From: Vogesella oryzae
GTDB lineage: Bacteria; Pseudomonadota; Gammaproteobacteria; Burkholderiales; Chromobacteriaceae
Direction of reading: 5' to 3'
Length of the DNA stretch: 64,000 nucleotides
NCBI RefSeq assembly: GCF_902829295.1
Contig: NZ_CADEPL010000018.1
Coordinates: 1-64,000 of the forward strand
Position numbers and translations under genes: made by a program. The notes beneath the pieces are model-generated. The model worked only from the letters and a program-made list of their open reading frames with translations. It was not told the origin of the DNA and did not search any database. Positions 22,992-31,823 of this stretch are shown piece after piece. Position 1 is the stretch's first letter, and the number at the start of each line of letters is the position of its first letter.

Positions 22992-24584
22992 TCAGGCCAT
23001 ACGCTGGCGAAGCGCCTCCGCCTGCCGCAACGCAAAGCCATACACCGACAGCTGCGGATTGGCGCCGATACTGGTCGGGAACAGCGAACCATCGATCACG
23101 GTGAGATTGCGCAGCTGCCAGTGCCGGCCATCACCATCCACCACACCGCGGCGTTCGTCCGCCGCCATCGCCGCCCCGCCCATCACATGCGCGCTCACCA
23201 CCCGGGTACGCATGATCTGCATCGGCAGCGCGGCAATCATCTGCCGCGCCTCGCGCCAGCTGCGAGCCAGGCCGGCGTCCTCGTGCACCGGCAGCACCGC
23301 CCGCGCACCGGCAGCAAACTGCAGCTCGGCCATGCTTAACAACGCCCGCCGCGCGGCCTCCCACTCCACCGCGCCCAGCGGGTAATCCAGCAGCGGCGAA
23401 CCATCGTCGCGCAACCGCACCTGCCCGCCGACACTCTCCGGATGAAAACCATCGCGCAGCAGCGCCAGAGTGACATTCAGATGCGGCATCTGCCGCATCA
23501 GCCGCTGGTGCACCGCGCCGTTGCCGGGCAAGGTGGCGGCCATGATCAGCGGATGGATGGGTGGCACTTCCAGCTTGTAGCCCAGCGGACCATCGATGGC
23601 GCCGACGTGCATGAAATGGTCGCTATACACCGACTGCGGCGCACCGTAATAGCCTTCGATCCGCTGCGGGAACAGCGCCCCCGACAGCACCACCGGATGC
23701 AGGAAGGTGCGTTTGCCCAGCTGGCGATACGGGTCGGGCGCGCGGCTGCGCAGCAGGATCGCCGGCGTACCGATGGCACCGGCAGACAGCACCACTTGCC
23801 GCGCCTTCACCGTGACCCGCCTGCCGCTGGCACGCACACCATCGGCCTGCAACGCTTCCGCCAGCACCCCCTTGACACGATCACCGGCGAGCAGCAGCCG
23901 CTGCACCCGCACCCGCGTCAGCAACCGTGCGCCGGCCTGCAGCGCCGCCGGAATAGTCGTCACCAGCATCGACTGTTTGGCATTGGTGGCACAGCCGGTG
24001 CCGCAATAACCCAGATTCCAGCAGCCGCGCACATTGCGCCGCATGCGGCCATGGCTCAGCCCCAGCGCCTCGCAACCACGGGCCAGCACCGCGTTATTGG
24101 CATTCGGATCGGTTTCCCACGGCGCGATGCCCAGCCGCGCCTCGGCGCGCTCGAACCACGGCTGCATCGACTCCTCGCTCATGTTCTGCAAGCCATGCGC
24201 CCGCCGCCACCACCCCAGCGTCCCCGCCGGGGTGCGGAAGCTGCTGGTCCAGTTCACCGTGGTGCTGCCACCGACCGTGCGCCCCTGCAGGATGGTGATG
24301 CCCTTGTCGGCGGTTTGCCGGTTGGCCGACTCCTGATACAGCTGCGGATAGGCCTCGGCCTCGTTGAGCCGGAAGCTGCCGGAGCTATGCAGCGCGCCCT
24401 CTTCCAGCATCACCACCCGCAAGCCGGCCTGCGCCAGCAACTCGGCCGCCATGCCGCCGCCGGCGCCGGTGCCGACAATCGCCACATCACACTCCAGCTG
24501 TAAATCCTGCGCCAGCCGGCTGGCGTCGGTTACTTGCCAGCCGGCGGCCAACCCTGCTTGCCAGGGGTCAGGCAACTTGCTCAT
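22992..24584 (-). CDS. GMC-family FAD oxidoreductase
   Basis: 530 residues from ATG 24584, which overlaps the previous stop by four bases. AIVGTGAGGGMAAELLAQAGL is the FAD-binding Rossmann motif (~residue 35). GRTVGGSTTVNW and the late FPTSIGANPQLSVYGFALR are GMC signatures. AHVMGGAAM near residue 460 carries a catalytic-region His. CRNVRGCWNLGYCGTGC-like Cys spacing (GCWNLGYCGTGC) suggests the dehydrogenase branch linked to a small Tat subunit. Substrate likely an alcohol or polyol. Confidence 0.85.
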   Translation of the reverse strand: MSKLPDPWQAGLAAGWQVTDASRLAQDLQLECDVAIVGTGAGGGMAAELLAQAGLRVVMLEEGALHSSGSFRLNEAEAYPQLYQESANRQTADKGITILQGRTVGGSTTVNWTSSFRTPAGTLGWWRRAHGLQNMSEESMQPWFERAEARLGIAPWETDPNANNAVLARGCEALGLSHGRMRRNVRGCWNLGYCGTGCATNAKQSMLVTTIPAALQAGARLLTRVRVQRLLLAGDRVKGVLAEALQADGVRASGRRVTVKARQVVLSAGAIGTPAILLRSRAPDPYRQLGKRTFLHPVVLSGALFPQRIEGYYGAPQSVYSDHFMHVGAIDGPLGYKLEVPPIHPLIMAATLPGNGAVHQRLMRQMPHLNVTLALLRDGFHPESVGGQVRLRDDGSPLLDYPLGAVEWEAARRALLSMAELQFAAGARAVLPVHEDAGLARSWREARQMIAALPMQIMRTRVVSAHVMGGAAMAADERRGVVDGDGRHWQLRNLTVIDGSLFPTSIGANPQLSVYGFALRQAEALRQRMA

Positions 24585-25078
24585 AGCAAACCTTTCATCA
24601 TCGCGGGCAAGCGGTAATCGATGGCCGGCCAGCTGGCGGCAGCGCCATACCAGCCGGCACCCAGCAGGCAATGCAGCGCCTGGTAAGCACTGCGCAACAG
24701 ACTGAAGCGGCTGTAGCGCCAGCGCTGCAGGAAGGCGTTGATTGCTTGCTCGCCGGCTTCCGGCCACGGCGCGGCCACGCCGGCCAGCAGACGGCGCGCC
24801 AGCGGGTTATGCAGCAGGTCGAACAACTGGCGCAGCTCGGCCTGTACCGCCAGCGGCAGGCCATCGATCGCCTTGAGCACATTGCCGGCCACCTGCGCGG
24901 CGCCACCTGCCGGCAGCGGCCCCAGCATGCCGGGCGCCAGTGCCATGATCAGTTGCCGGTCGGCCACGTTGGCCGCAAAGCCTGGCGCAGCCGGCACTTC
25001 GGCCAGACGGCCGGCCAACGCCAAGGTCAGCCCGCCCAGCAAGCCGGTTTGCAATAGTTGTCGTCGCGATAGCGTCAT
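24581..25078 (-). CDS. Tat-exported small subunit partner of the GMC enzyme
   Basis: 165 residues. The N-terminus SRRQLLQTGLLGGLTLALAG is a twin-arginine signal peptide. The rest is helical (LPLAVQAELRQLFDLLHNPLARRLLAG), as in small proteins encoded with membrane-linked GMC dehydrogenases. Coupled by four-base overlaps to the aldehyde dehydrogenase upstream and the oxidoreductase downstream. The GMC protein has no signal of its own and may be exported with this subunit; that is inference. Confidence 0.75.
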   Translation of the reverse strand: MTLSRRQLLQTGLLGGLTLALAGRLAEVPAAPGFAANVADRQLIMALAPGMLGPLPAGGAAQVAGNVLKAIDGLPLAVQAELRQLFDLLHNPLARRLLAGVAAPWPEAGEQAINAFLQRWRYSRFSLLRSAYQALHCLLGAGWYGAAASWPAIDYRLPAMMKGLL

Positions 25079-26502
25079 TTCACTTTCCCCAGCATCAGCC
25101 GCAACAGGGTTTGCATTACCTTGCCGTAGGGCGGGCGGATCAACGCGGTACCCGCCAGCCGCGACTGGGTGAACACCGGCAGCATCTTGCTGAACGTTAC
25201 AAAGCCTTCGTAACCGTGGTAGTGCCCCATGCCGGAGCTGCCGACACCACCAAACGGCAACTGATCCTGCGCCACATGCAGCAGGGTTTCGTTGAGGCAG
25301 ACCCCGCCCGCCAGCACGCTGTCCAGCACCCGGGTGGCACGGGCACGGTTATCGTCAAACAGGTACAGTGCCAGCGGCTTGGGGTGCAGCCGGATCTGCG
25401 CCAGGGCCTCGCCCAGCTGGCGATAGGTAATGATCGGCAGCAAGGGGCCGAAGATTTCCTCGCGCATCACCGCGCACTCGGCCGGCGCCTGCTCGATCAG
25501 GGTCAGCGGGAATTTGCGCTCGGCGGCCAACAAGTCGGCATCCTCTTCGCCCAGCGCTTCCACGCGCGCGCCATGTCCGGCCGCCTCGTCGCGCCAGGCC
25601 AGCAGCCGCTGGTAGTGCGCCTGATTGATGATGGCGGTGTAGTCCGGATTGCCGGCCAGCCGCGGATAGGCGCGGCGTGCGGCAGCCCGCAGCGCCGCGA
25701 CAAAGGCATCACGATCATCGGCATGCACCAGCACGTAATCCGGCGCCACGCAGGTTTGGCCGGCATTAAGCAGCTTGCCGGCTACCACGCTGGCCGCGGC
25801 CCGCGCCATGTCAAAACCCGGCGTCACCAGCAACGGCGACTTGCCGCCCAGCTCCAGCGTTACCGGTGTCAGGTTGGCCGCAGCGGCCTGCATCACCATG
25901 CGGCCAACCCGGGTGGAGCCGGTAAACAGCAGGTGGTCGAACGGCAGATTGCCAAATGCGGCAGCCACATCCAACCCGCCATTGATCACCCGCACCACAT
26001 CACGCCCGAGGTAGCGCTCACACAGCCGCGCCATCAGTTCGCCACTATGCGGCGATAGTTCGGACATTTTCACCATGGCGCGATTGCCGGCCGCCAGCGC
26101 GCTGGTCAGCGGGCCGATCGCCAGAAACAGCGGGTAATTCCACGGCACGATGATGCCGGCCACGCCCAGCGGCTGCGGCCGTACCGCGGCACGCGCCGGC
26201 CAGAACCACAGCGACACACCACGGCGTTGCGGCCGCATCCAGCGCCCGAGCCGGCGACGCGCCAACCGGATACCTTCCAGCGCCGGAAACAGCTCGGCCA
26301 GCCGTGTCTCCACCGCGCTACGGCAGCCGAAATCGGCATTCAGTGCCGCAATCCACTCTGCCTGATGATCGGTAACCATGCGCTGCAGCCCCTCCAGCCA
26401 GCGCTGACGGGTGGCATAATCCGCCCTCCCGCTGGCAGCGTGCTGTTGCAGCTCGGCAAGGCTTGCGTGCAGACTGTCGGCAATGGGGCTGCCTGCTTTC
26501 AT
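25075..26502 (-). CDS. Coniferyl aldehyde dehydrogenase-like protein
   Basis: 475 residues, class 3-like NAD(P) aldehyde dehydrogenase. VTLELGGKSPLLV carries the catalytic Glu, and NAGQTCVAPDYVLV the catalytic Cys. IVPWNYPLFLAIGPLTSALAAGNRAMVKMSE is the cofactor region. The C-terminal hydrophobic/basic tail is typical of this CalB-like branch. First gene of an operon with a Tat protein and a GMC oxidoreductase, so the operon likely oxidises an alcohol to an acid through an aldehyde. Confidence 0.85.
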   Translation of the reverse strand: MKAGSPIADSLHASLAELQQHAASGRADYATRQRWLEGLQRMVTDHQAEWIAALNADFGCRSAVETRLAELFPALEGIRLARRRLGRWMRPQRRGVSLWFWPARAAVRPQPLGVAGIIVPWNYPLFLAIGPLTSALAAGNRAMVKMSELSPHSGELMARLCERYLGRDVVRVINGGLDVAAAFGNLPFDHLLFTGSTRVGRMVMQAAAANLTPVTLELGGKSPLLVTPGFDMARAAASVVAGKLLNAGQTCVAPDYVLVHADDRDAFVAALRAAARRAYPRLAGNPDYTAIINQAHYQRLLAWRDEAAGHGARVEALGEEDADLLAAERKFPLTLIEQAPAECAVMREEIFGPLLPIITYRQLGEALAQIRLHPKPLALYLFDDNRARATRVLDSVLAGGVCLNETLLHVAQDQLPFGGVGSSGMGHYHGYEGFVTFSKMLPVFTQSRLAGTALIRPPYGKVMQTLLRLMLGKVK

Positions 26503-26584
26503 GTGCTATGCTCCGAAGCTATCAAACACTTGTTTAGAGCCATGACTCTAGACTGCTTTTCCGCATTTGTCACCGGTTTTCATC

Positions 26585-27769
26585 ATGCTGCTCGACTTCT
26601 TTCTCGCCTTGCGCCAGGCCGGCCTGCCGGTATCGCTCAAGGAACACCTCACCCTGCTGCAGGCACTGCAACAGCAACTGGCTTTTGGCAGCGTCGAACA
26701 GTTCTACCAGCTGTCCCGCTGCGTGCTGATCAAGGACGAGAAATACTTCGACCGCTTCGACCGTGTATTCGCTCACTACGCCCATGGCATTGAAAGCGCA
26801 CTCGACGAGCTGCAGACCGCGCTACCGGAAGAATGGCTGCGCAAGCAGGTAGAGAAACTCCTGAGCGAGGAAGAAAAGCAGCAGATCGCTGCGCTGGGCT
26901 GGGACAAGCTGATGGAAACCCTGCGCCAGCGACTGGAAGAACAGAAGGAACGCCACCAGGGCGGCAACAAGTGGATAGGCACCGGCGGCACCAGTCCGTT
27001 TGGCGCCTATGGCTATAACCCGGAGGGCGTGCGTATCGGACAACAGGAATCACGCCACCGCCGCGCGGTAAAGGTATGGGATCAGCGCGAATTCCGTAAT
27101 TTTGACGACTCGGTAGAACTGGGCACCCGCAACATCAAGGTGGCGTTACGCCGCCTGCGCGAATTTGCCCGCGCCGGTGCCACAGAAACGCTGGACCTGC
27201 CGGCAACCATTGCCGCCACGGCAAAGAATGGCGGCCTGCTGGACGTACAGGTGGCGCCGGAGCTGCACAACACGGTGAAAGTGCTGGTACTGTTCGATGT
27301 CGGCGGCTCGATGGACGACCATATCCGCGTGTGCGAGGAGCTGTTCTCGGCCGCAAAAACCGAGTTCAAGCATCTGGAGTATTACTACTTTCACAACTGC
27401 GTGTACGAGGCGCTGTGGCAGGACAATGCGCGGCGCTTCAGCCAGAAAACCGCCACCCTGGACGTGATCCATACTTTCGGCCAGGACTACAAGCTAATCT
27501 TTGTCGGCGACGCCAGCATGGGTCCGTACGAAATCGTGCTCAGGGGCGGCAGCGTGGAACACATGAACGACGAAGCGGGCGAAGTCTGGCTGCGCCGCCT
27601 GCTGGCGCAATTCCGCCATGCGGTGTGGCTCAACCCGCTGCCGGAACAGTCCTGGCAGTACACGCAATCGGTACAGATGGTGCGTGAGCTGATGGACGGG
27701 CGCATGTTCCCGCTGACAGTAGAGGGACTGAGCGCGGCAATGAAGGCACTGAAACGCGGCAGTGCCTGA
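26585..27769 (+). CDS. VWA-domain protein, CoxE-like
   Basis: 394 residues from ATG 26585; an in-frame TTG at 26567 is less likely. The N-terminal part is helical. The C-terminal VWA domain begins VLVLFDVGGSMDDHI, in which the usual MIDAS DxSxS reads DVGGS, so one serine is replaced. FVGDASMGPYEI is the later part. Such proteins normally pair with an adjacent MoxR AAA+ ATPase; none is next to it here. Role unknown. Confidence 0.8.
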   Translation: MLLDFFLALRQAGLPVSLKEHLTLLQALQQQLAFGSVEQFYQLSRCVLIKDEKYFDRFDRVFAHYAHGIESALDELQTALPEEWLRKQVEKLLSEEEKQQIAALGWDKLMETLRQRLEEQKERHQGGNKWIGTGGTSPFGAYGYNPEGVRIGQQESRHRRAVKVWDQREFRNFDDSVELGTRNIKVALRRLREFARAGATETLDLPATIAATAKNGGLLDVQVAPELHNTVKVLVLFDVGGSMDDHIRVCEELFSAAKTEFKHLEYYYFHNCVYEALWQDNARRFSQKTATLDVIHTFGQDYKLIFVGDASMGPYEIVLRGGSVEHMNDEAGEVWLRRLLAQFRHAVWLNPLPEQSWQYTQSVQMVRELMDGRMFPLTVEGLSAAMKALKRGSA

Positions 27770-27772
27770 GCA

Positions 27773-28099
27773 CTACACCGCCGGCCCAGCCTTCTCGATG
27801 CGCCGCGCAAACACTTTCATCTCCTTGGCGGCCTGGATATCCCCCTTGCTCTCGGCAATGGCAATGCCCTCACGATAGGCCGCCAAGGCGGCGTCCGCCT
27901 CACCGGCATTCAGCAATGACTTGCCCAGCAGCTTCCACGCTGCGGAAAAATCATGCTGCCGCTCCACCGCCTGACGCGCAAAGCGGGCGGCCTGTGGCCA
28001 GTCCTGCTGATGCGCATATTCATTGGCAATACCGAACCGCAACATGGCCCCGTCGCGCGGACCATCCAGCAACTTCAACAGACTGTCCAGCATGCTCAT
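27773..28099 (-). CDS. TPR-repeat protein
   Basis: 108 residues from ATG 28099 (GGAGA upstream). About three tetratricopeptide-type hairpins: RFGIANEYAHQQDWPQAARFARQAV, FSAAWKLLGKSLLNAGEADAALAAYREG, and a capping helix. Probably a protein-interaction scaffold. It sits convergent to the VWA gene, three bases apart, which may be chance. Confidence 0.75.
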   Translation of the reverse strand: MSMLDSLLKLLDGPRDGAMLRFGIANEYAHQQDWPQAARFARQAVERQHDFSAAWKLLGKSLLNAGEADAALAAYREGIAIAESKGDIQAAKEMKVFARRIEKAGPAV

Positions 28100-28189
28100 T
28101 TTGCTTCTCCGCATATCATCGAGCAGGCAGCTTGCACCCCTCGGCACAAGGCTGGCAACCCTGCAGCCAACATGGTGGTTGGCCGCAGA

Positions 28190-28217
28190 CAATAAAAAAC
28201 CCCGCCGTGGCGGGGTT
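28190..28217 (-). terminator. Terminator of rhlE
   Basis: AACCCCGC-CGTG-GCGGGGTT with a T tract on the minus strand. It is 18 bases after the rhlE stop. A GTTGGCCGCA word lies next to it at 28178-28187. Confidence 0.85.
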
Positions 28218-28234
28218 CTTCTGCTGAGTAGCGC

Positions 28235-29560
28235 TTACTCGGCGCGCGGTGCGCGACGCTCGCCACCGTGACCACCCTGACGCGGGCCGCTGCTGCCACG
28301 GCGATCGCCGTAGCCGCCGCTCTTGCCGGCGTAACCACCGCCCGGCTTGCGATCACCGTAGCCACCGCGACGCTGGCCATCACGGGCGCCAGCACCTTGC
28401 GGGCGACGACCTTTCGGCGGACGACGGGTCGGCTCCATGCCCTGGATCACAGCTTCGGCCAGTTGGCGCTTCAGGTATTGCTCAATACGACGCACGCGGT
28501 GGAATTCGCGCGATTCGGCGATGGTGATTGCCACGCCGCTACGACCGGCACGACCGGTACGGCCGATACGGTGCACGTAGTCTTCCGCCTGCTTCGGCAG
28601 GTCGTAATTCACCACCAGACCGATAGCCGGTACGTCGATACCGCGGGCAGCCACGTCGGTTGCCACCAGAATCTTGATACGGCCGCGACGCAGGTCGTTC
28701 AGCGTACGGTTACGCCAGCTTTGCGGCATGTCGCCATGCAGGCAGGCAGCGGAGTAACCCATGTCCGACAGCTTGTCGGCGATTTCTTCGGAACCCAGCT
28801 TGGTGGCGGTAAACACCACAGCCTGTTCGAAATCGGACTCTTTCAGGATCGCGTCCAGCAGACGGTTCTTGTGATTGTTGTCATCGGCGTACAGCAGATG
28901 CTCTTCGATGTTGCCGCTTTCTTCCTTGCGCTCGATTTCGATACGCTGCGGATTGCGGGTCATGCGCTCGGCCATCTTGCCGACGATGCCGTCCAGCGTC
29001 GCGGAGAACAGCAGGGTCTGACGCTCGGCCGGAGTAGCCGCAACGATGGTCTCGATGTCTTCAATGAAGCCCATGTCCAGCATGCGGTCGGCTTCGTCAA
29101 GAATCAGCATTTCCAGACGGGAGAAATCGATGCGACCGGAGCGCATGTGGTCCATCAGACGGCCCGGGGTAGCCACAATGATGTCTACCGGACGCGACAG
29201 GGCGCGGGTCTGGAAGCCGAAGGAAGCGCCACCCACCAGGGTAACGGTGCGCAGGAAGCGCATGCCTTCGCCGTAAACCAGCGCGTTCTTTTCAACCTGC
29301 TGCGCCAGTTCGCGGGTCGGGGTCAGCACCAGTACGCGCGGGCCGTTGCCCGAGCCTTTGGAGCGCTCGCTGACGCGGGTCAGTGCCGGCAGCAGGAATG
29401 CAGCGGTCTTGCCGCTACCGGTTTGCGCGGAAACCAGCAGGTCGTGACCGGCGATGGCAGCCGGCACAGCTTCGGCTTGTACCGGAGTCGGGGTATCGTA
29501 ACCGGCTTGTTCCAGGGCTTTGGCAACAACAACAGGGAGTCCGAGATCGGAGAAATGCAT
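28235..29560 (-). CDS. rhlE: DEAD-box RNA helicase, RhlE type
   Basis: 441 residues. All helicase motifs are in order: Q motif region (TPTPVQAEAVPAA), I SAQTGSGKT, Ia PTRELAQQV, II DEADRMLDMGF, III SAT, then VATDVAARGIDVPAI and HRIGRTGRAGRSG. The C-terminal ~60 residues are an Arg/Gly-rich tail (GGYGDRKPGGGYAGK) that binds RNA. RhlE-type helicases act in ribosome assembly and RNA decay, often at low temperature. A long structured leader precedes it. Confidence 0.95.
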   Translation of the reverse strand: MHFSDLGLPVVVAKALEQAGYDTPTPVQAEAVPAAIAGHDLLVSAQTGSGKTAAFLLPALTRVSERSKGSGNGPRVLVLTPTRELAQQVEKNALVYGEGMRFLRTVTLVGGASFGFQTRALSRPVDIIVATPGRLMDHMRSGRIDFSRLEMLILDEADRMLDMGFIEDIETIVAATPAERQTLLFSATLDGIVGKMAERMTRNPQRIEIERKEESGNIEEHLLYADDNNHKNRLLDAILKESDFEQAVVFTATKLGSEEIADKLSDMGYSAACLHGDMPQSWRNRTLNDLRRGRIKILVATDVAARGIDVPAIGLVVNYDLPKQAEDYVHRIGRTGRAGRSGVAITIAESREFHRVRRIEQYLKRQLAEAVIQGMEPTRRPPKGRRPQGAGARDGQRRGGYGDRKPGGGYAGKSGGYGDRRGSSGPRQGGHGGERRAPRAE

Positions 29561-29874
29561 GTGAATCCTTTCAGTCCGGCTGGATAAGCCGGGTGTAAGC
29601 CCGCTTGAAGGGGTAACAGGTCATCGAACCAACCTGACAAGCGGCAAACAGCGGTCCTGAAAAGAGGACATGGCGGCAACGGGCCAAAAGGCGTCAGAGG
29701 CGATGAAATATCAGAGGCCGGCGGCGCGGGTTAAATCCGCCGGCTAAATTCGAGATAAATTCGAAGAGCGCGCAATATACTGAAAATATTTTTTTATTGC
29801 AAGATATTTCAACGCAAAGCGGCCACAAGCTACTGATTTTTCAATGACAGATACAATCTGTATGCAAAAAATCG
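29561..29874 (-). other. rhlE leader and promoter region
   Basis: About 315 bases with no gene. It contains an AT-rich promoter stretch (29774-29802) and about 200 bases of GC-rich untranslated leader before the rhlE ribosome site AAAGGA. Cold-shock helicases often have such leaders; function is not shown here. Confidence 0.55.
29774..29802 (-). promoter_or_regulatory. Candidate sigma-70 promoter of rhlE
   Basis: On the minus strand TTGCAA and TATATT are separated by exactly 17 bases in an AT-rich block, about 215 bases upstream of the start codon. Predicted from the hexamers only. Confidence 0.5.
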
Positions 29875-30651
29875 TCAAGCAAGACTATCCAGCCAGTGCA
29901 AGGTGTCCCGTGTCAGTGCTGTGGGCCGGTACTCGGCGGCGCACCAGCCGGCATAGCCCAGCTCTTCCAGCAAGTTAAAGTATTGCGCCAACGGCAAGTC
30001 GCCACTGCCCGGCTCCCCTCTGCCCGGCGCATCGGCAAACTGGATATGGGTAATCCGCGATGCATGCCGGCGCAGCAGGGCCGGAATATCCTGCCCCATG
30101 CGCGCCATGTGATACAGATCGATTTGCATGCCAACGTCACGACAATTGCTTGCTACCAGCAACTCCGCCAACTCATCGGCAGTCCGCAACAGAAAACCCG
30201 GCATATCCAGATCGTTGATCGGTTCGCACAGCACCCGGATACCGGCCGGGCGAAAGAAGTCCGCCGCCCGCGCCAGGTTGGCCGCCAGCACTACCAGCGC
30301 CCGCTCCCGTGTCACCCCGTCCGCCAGCCGCCCCGGCAGCACATTGACCATCCGCACCCCTAGCGCCTGCGCATAAGCCAGCGCCTGCGGCAAGGCGGCG
30401 GCAAATTCGGTCACTCGTGCCGGATGACCGGCCAACCCCGCCCCGCCCTGCATCAAGTCGCCGGCCGGCACATTGATCAGGATGACCGGCACACCCGCAG
30501 CGCTTGCCGAAACAGCCAGTTCGTCCGCCGGGTGGCCGTAGGGAAACTGGATCTCCACCGCCCGGAAACCGGCCTGCGCCGCTGCAGCAAAACGCTGCGG
30601 CAACGGCAGCTCGGTAAACAGCATGCTAAGGTTGGCCGCATACTTCAGCAT
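29875..30651 (-). CDS. hyi: Hydroxypyruvate isomerase
   Basis: 258 residues, xylose-isomerase-like TIM barrel. LKYAANLSMLFTELP at the start, CEPIND with the metal-binding Glu near residue 142, DLYHMARM, and HIQFADAPGRGEPGSG are signatures of Hyi, which interconverts hydroxypyruvate and tartronate semialdehyde. Its start overlaps the end of the upstream reductase gene by seven bases, giving a two-gene glyoxylate pathway operon. A perfect AAGGTTGGCCGCA word lies in frame near the start (30628-30640). Confidence 0.9.
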   Translation of the reverse strand: MLKYAANLSMLFTELPLPQRFAAAAQAGFRAVEIQFPYGHPADELAVSASAAGVPVILINVPAGDLMQGGAGLAGHPARVTEFAAALPQALAYAQALGVRMVNVLPGRLADGVTRERALVVLAANLARAADFFRPAGIRVLCEPINDLDMPGFLLRTADELAELLVASNCRDVGMQIDLYHMARMGQDIPALLRRHASRITHIQFADAPGRGEPGSGDLPLAQYFNLLEELGYAGWCAAEYRPTALTRDTLHWLDSLA

Positions 30652-31526
30652 GACCCGTCTCCGTCATACAGCTCGATAATGCTGGCAAGGTCGCGCTGCC
30701 CATTGCCATCCAGCGCCGCATGTTGCTGCATCAACTGCTGCGCCAGCGTTGCCAGCGGCAAGTCACTACCACTTTCCTGCCCCAGCGCCAGCGCGTTACC
30801 TAGGTCTTTCAGCAAGGTCGCCACTCGCCACTGCACTAGCGCGAAATCGTGCGCTGCCATACGCGGCGCAAGAATCTGGAACGGCAGGGAATCGGCAAAG
30901 CCGCCAGCCAGCGCCGGTGCCAGCTTGCCGGCATCGACACCGGCTGCAGCAGCCAGATGCACCGTCTCGGCAATCAGCATGGCATTGCTGGCCACGATCA
31001 GCTGGTTACAGACCTTGGTCACCTGCCCCGCCCCCACCGGCCCCATGCGGGTAACGCGCTGCCCCAGGTGGGCAAGCAACGGACGCATGACATCAATATC
31101 CGCCTCCTCGCCACCGGCCATGATCACCAGCTGCCCGCTCTCCGCGCCGCGCACGCCACCGGATACCGGCGCATCGACCCAGCGCATGCCGGTTTGCGCC
31201 AGCAGCCGTGCCGCCATGTCGCGGGTTGCCGCCGGCGCAATGCTGGAGAAGTCCAGCAGCAACTGGCCGGCCCGGGCATTGGCGGCAATCCCGTCGTCTG
31301 CAAACAGCAGCTGCCGCACCGCCTCGGTATCCGACACGCACAGCATCACCACATCGCAGTTCGCCACCAGCTCGGCAACACTATGCGCCAGCACCGCCCC
31401 CTGCAGGCACAGCGTCTCGGCCTTGCCCGGGGTTCGGTTCCACACCATCAGCGCAGCACCAGCTTGCAGCAGCCGCTGACACATGGGCACTCCCATCAGG
31501 CCCAGCCCTATGAATCCGATACGCAC
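30645..31526 (-). CDS. glxR: Tartronate semialdehyde reductase (GlxR/GarR type)
   Basis: 293 residues, beta-hydroxyacid dehydrogenase family. It starts at a GTG (31526) preceded by GGAGGAAGC, giving MRIGFIGLGLMGVPM, the NAD(P)-binding motif at the very N-terminus. Substrate loop DAPVSGGVRGAESGQL and catalytic Lys region GPVGAGQVTKVCNQL are present. It reduces tartronate semialdehyde to glycerate. Upstream lies a leader with a terminator-like hairpin (31594-31632). Confidence 0.9.
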   Translation of the reverse strand: MRIGFIGLGLMGVPMCQRLLQAGAALMVWNRTPGKAETLCLQGAVLAHSVAELVANCDVVMLCVSDTEAVRQLLFADDGIAANARAGQLLLDFSSIAPAATRDMAARLLAQTGMRWVDAPVSGGVRGAESGQLVIMAGGEEADIDVMRPLLAHLGQRVTRMGPVGAGQVTKVCNQLIVASNAMLIAETVHLAAAAGVDAGKLAPALAGGFADSLPFQILAPRMAAHDFALVQWRVATLLKDLGNALALGQESGSDLPLATLAQQLMQQHAALDGNGQRDLASIIELYDGDGSC

Positions 31527-31593
31527 GCTTCCTCCACTGCGGCATGCAACCGCGCTGTAAACGAATGGCGATGATGCCAGCGCCGGATGATGC

Positions 31594-31632
31594 AACGCAA
31601 AAAAAGCGGGCCGGCCACATGGCCAGCCCGTT
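31594..31632 (-). terminator. Terminator-like hairpin in the glxR leader
   Basis: On the minus strand AACGGGCTGGCC-ATGT-GGCCGGCCCGCT, then TTTTTTT, about 70 bases before the glxR start. No minus-strand gene lies upstream, so it may be an attenuator or the end of a small RNA. Confidence 0.6.
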
Positions 31633-31823
31633 AAGGTATTGCAACAAGGGAAGGACTGATAACGGTACGGTGGCACCGCAGATCACTCCACGCAGAGATA
31701 GCAGAATCTCGACGTGCAGGCAGATTACCCTCAATGCAATGACATTTCAATTACACATCAACCCGGGCATGCAGCGCTTTGCGCTACAATCGCGCCCTTT
31801 TGATTGTTCCGGACAGCCATCGC

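Noticed and set aside
22992-24767. Longer GMC oxidoreductase starting at 24767
   Set aside because: The extra 61 residues lie inside the upstream Tat-protein gene in another frame; ATG 24584 with the overlap is more likely.
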